Shown here: piece by piece, positions 5,928-6,891 of the stretch | How the letters are laid out: each line of letters starts with the position of its first letter | Position numbering within the stretch: the stretch's first letter is position 1 | Source of the DNA: Alphaproteobacteria bacterium | Lineage (GTDB): Bacteria > Pseudomonadota > Alphaproteobacteria > Rhizobiales > Rhizobiaceae | Direction: 5' to 3' | Length of the DNA stretch: 6,891 bases | Assembly: GCA_017308345.1 (NCBI GenBank) | Contig: JAFKFE010000260.1 | Coordinates: 1 to 6,891, forward strand | The notes under the pieces: model-generated | What the model saw: only the letters and a program-made list of their open reading frames with translations | What the model was told of the DNA's origin: nothing | Databases searched by the model: none | Translations under genes and position numbers: made by a program

Positions 5928-5931
5928 CTCC
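5928..5931 (-). promoter_or_regulatory. Ribosome binding site fixing the iolE TTG start
   Basis: On the minus strand GGAG lies seven bases before the TTG at 5918-5920, in the short gap after iolD. The downstream in-frame ATG at 5902 has no comparable sequence in front of it, so this site decides in favour of the rarer TTG start. Confidence 0.6.
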
Positions 5932-5956
5932 AATGTCGGTTCGTTGCGAGGCCGGT

Positions 5957-6891
5957 TCAGCCTTGGCGGCTGCCCACGGCTTCCTCATATTTCTTGCGAG
6001 CGGCGTTGACCTGCGCCCGCGACGAGACTTCCGGCACGGCGACGTCCCACCAATGGCCGCCGGCCTCGGTCGAAACCAGCGGATCGGTGTCGATGACCAA
6101 CACGGTGGTCTTGTCGTTCTTCTTCGCCTTGGCCAGCGCCGTCTCCAGCTCGGCGATGGAGGCCACCTTCTCGGCCACGGCGCCAAGGCTTGCCGCGTGC
6201 GCGGCGAAGTCGACGTCGGGCAGCACCTCGTGGCGGGCGTCCTTCAGCAGATTGTTGAAGTTGGCGCCGCCGGTCGCCATCTGCAGCCGGTTGATGCAGC
6301 CATAGCCGCGATTGTCGAGCAGGACGATGGTGAGCTTCAGGCCCAGCATCACCGAGGTGGCGATCTCGGAATTGAGCATCAGGTAGGAGCCGTCGCCGAC
6401 CATGACGACCACCTCCTGGTCGGGCTTGGCCATCTTGACGCCGAGCCCGCCGGCGATCTCGTAGCCCATGGTCGAGAAGCCATATTCGGCATGGTAGGAG
6501 CCCGGCGCGCCGGCCTGCCAGAGCTTGTGCAATTCGCCGGGCAGGCCGCCCGCGGCATGCAGCAGGGTCACGCCTGAACCCATGGCGCGCTGCACGGCGC
6601 CGATCACCTGCGCATCGGACGGATAGGCGGCGTTGGTCGAGGCGGTCACCTTGGCGGCGGCGGCCTGCCACTCCGTCTTGCCCTTCAGCGCATTGTCGGT
6701 CCAGGCGGCCGGTGCCTTCCAGCCCTTCAGCGCGGCCGACAACTCGGCAAGTCCTTCGGCCGCGTCCGCGACCAGCGGCAGCGCCCAGTGCTTGCCGGCG
6801 TCGAAGACCTGCGTATTGAGCCCGATGATGGTGCGGCCGGCATTCTTGAACAGCGCCCAGGAGCCGGTGGTGAAATCCTGCAGCCTGGTGC
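5957..6891 (-). CDS. iolD: 3D-(3,5/4)-trihydroxycyclohexane-1,2-dione acylhydrolase IolD, C-terminal half
   Basis: IolD is a thiamine diphosphate-dependent cytoplasmic enzyme that hydrolytically opens the ring of the trihydroxycyclohexane dione to 5-deoxy-D-glucuronate. About 310 residues are visible, roughly half of the usual 600 or so. The frame is open to the window edge and reads RLQDFTTGSWALFKN, then GRTIIGLN, at the left end of the fragment, so the coding region continues outside; the TTG at 6742 is internal. The diagnostic thiamine diphosphate motif starts with GDGSY (codons at 6397-6383) and ends in LLDNRGYGCIN. It is preceded by GFSTMGYEIAGGLG, typical of the C-terminal cofactor-binding domain in the acetolactate synthase-like family. 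The C-terminus RKKYEEAVGSRQG is intact. It is the first visible gene of the inositol run, with iolE 36 bases downstream; iolC commonly lies upstream in rhizobia but is not in view. Confidence 0.97.
   Translation of the reverse strand, partial: TRLQDFTTGSWALFKNAGRTIIGLNTQVFDAGKHWALPLVADAAEGLAELSAALKGWKAPAAWTDNALKGKTEWQAAAAKVTASTNAAYPSDAQVIGAVQRAMGSGVTLLHAAGGLPGELHKLWQAGAPGSYHAEYGFSTMGYEIAGGLGVKMAKPDQEVVVMVGDGSYLMLNSEIATSVMLGLKLTIVLLDNRGYGCINRLQMATGGANFNNLLKDARHEVLPDVDFAAHAASLGAVAEKVASIAELETALAKAKKNDKTTVLVIDTDPLVSTEAGGHWWDVAVPEVSSRAQVNAARKKYEEAVGSRQG

Noticed and set aside
5072..6577. Plus-strand open frame of 501 codons lying opposite iolE and iolD
   Set aside because: It is antisense to two confidently identified enzymes and crosses their boundary. 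Its composition (H, V, G, R, D rich) is what reversed high-GC codons give, and it shows no recognisable motif.
810..6891. Functional link between the phosphonate and inositol blocks because they are adjacent on one strand
   Set aside because: No shared intermediate or regulator is visible, and a 238-base gap with a repeat lies between them; adjacency alone is not evidence.
1..6891. tRNA or rRNA genes, CRISPR arrays, insertion sequences, attachment sites
   Set aside because: I found no cloverleaf-like sequence, no regularly spaced repeats, no transposase frame and no direct target duplications.

Overview
The window looks like chromosomal DNA of a Mesorhizobium-like alphaproteobacterium (order Hyphomicrobiales). 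This rests on high GC content, rhizobial-type IolD, IolE and IolB proteins, and three kinds of intergenic palindromic element that resemble repeats I remember from Mesorhizobium genomes. The placement is from recognition only; no database search was run. All eight genes belong to recognisable families and none is visibly broken, but the first and last are cut by the window edges.

From left to right: the only plus-strand gene (3-758) is the ATP-binding subunit of a polar amino acid or opine ABC transporter, missing only its first residues. It converges on a minus-strand phosphonate block read from right to left: a DUF1045 two-histidine phosphoesterase-like gene (2705-3412), phnM (1433-2572) and phnN (810-1436). 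A palindrome at 764-803 separates the convergent genes and probably ends transcription from both sides. phnM and phnN overlap by an ATGA junction. The core C-P lyase genes (phnGHIJKL) are not in the window, so this block is an accessory set that needs them elsewhere.

Further right is a myo-inositol catabolic block, also on the minus strand: iolD (C-terminal half, running off the right edge), iolE, a small two-helix membrane protein of DUF3329 type, then iolB. IolE dehydrates 2-keto-myo-inositol, IolD opens the ring to 5-deoxy-glucuronate, and IolB isomerises that to 5-dehydro-2-deoxy-gluconate. iolE starts at TTG with a well-placed ribosome binding site. iolB is separated from the rest by the small membrane gene and a 105-base palindromic element, so it may be expressed partly on its own.

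The noncoding DNA holds most of what is unusual. Two elements of apparently the same repeat family flank the DUF1045 gene, both pointing inward (2613-2707 on plus, 3449-3526 on minus), and the left one contributes the hairpin in which the DUF1045 stop codon lies. The element at 4538-4642 can fold into about 32 base pairs in three stems. I see no previously undescribed system. The best leads are the role of the DUF1045 protein in a phosphonate operon and the effect of the repeats on operon expression.
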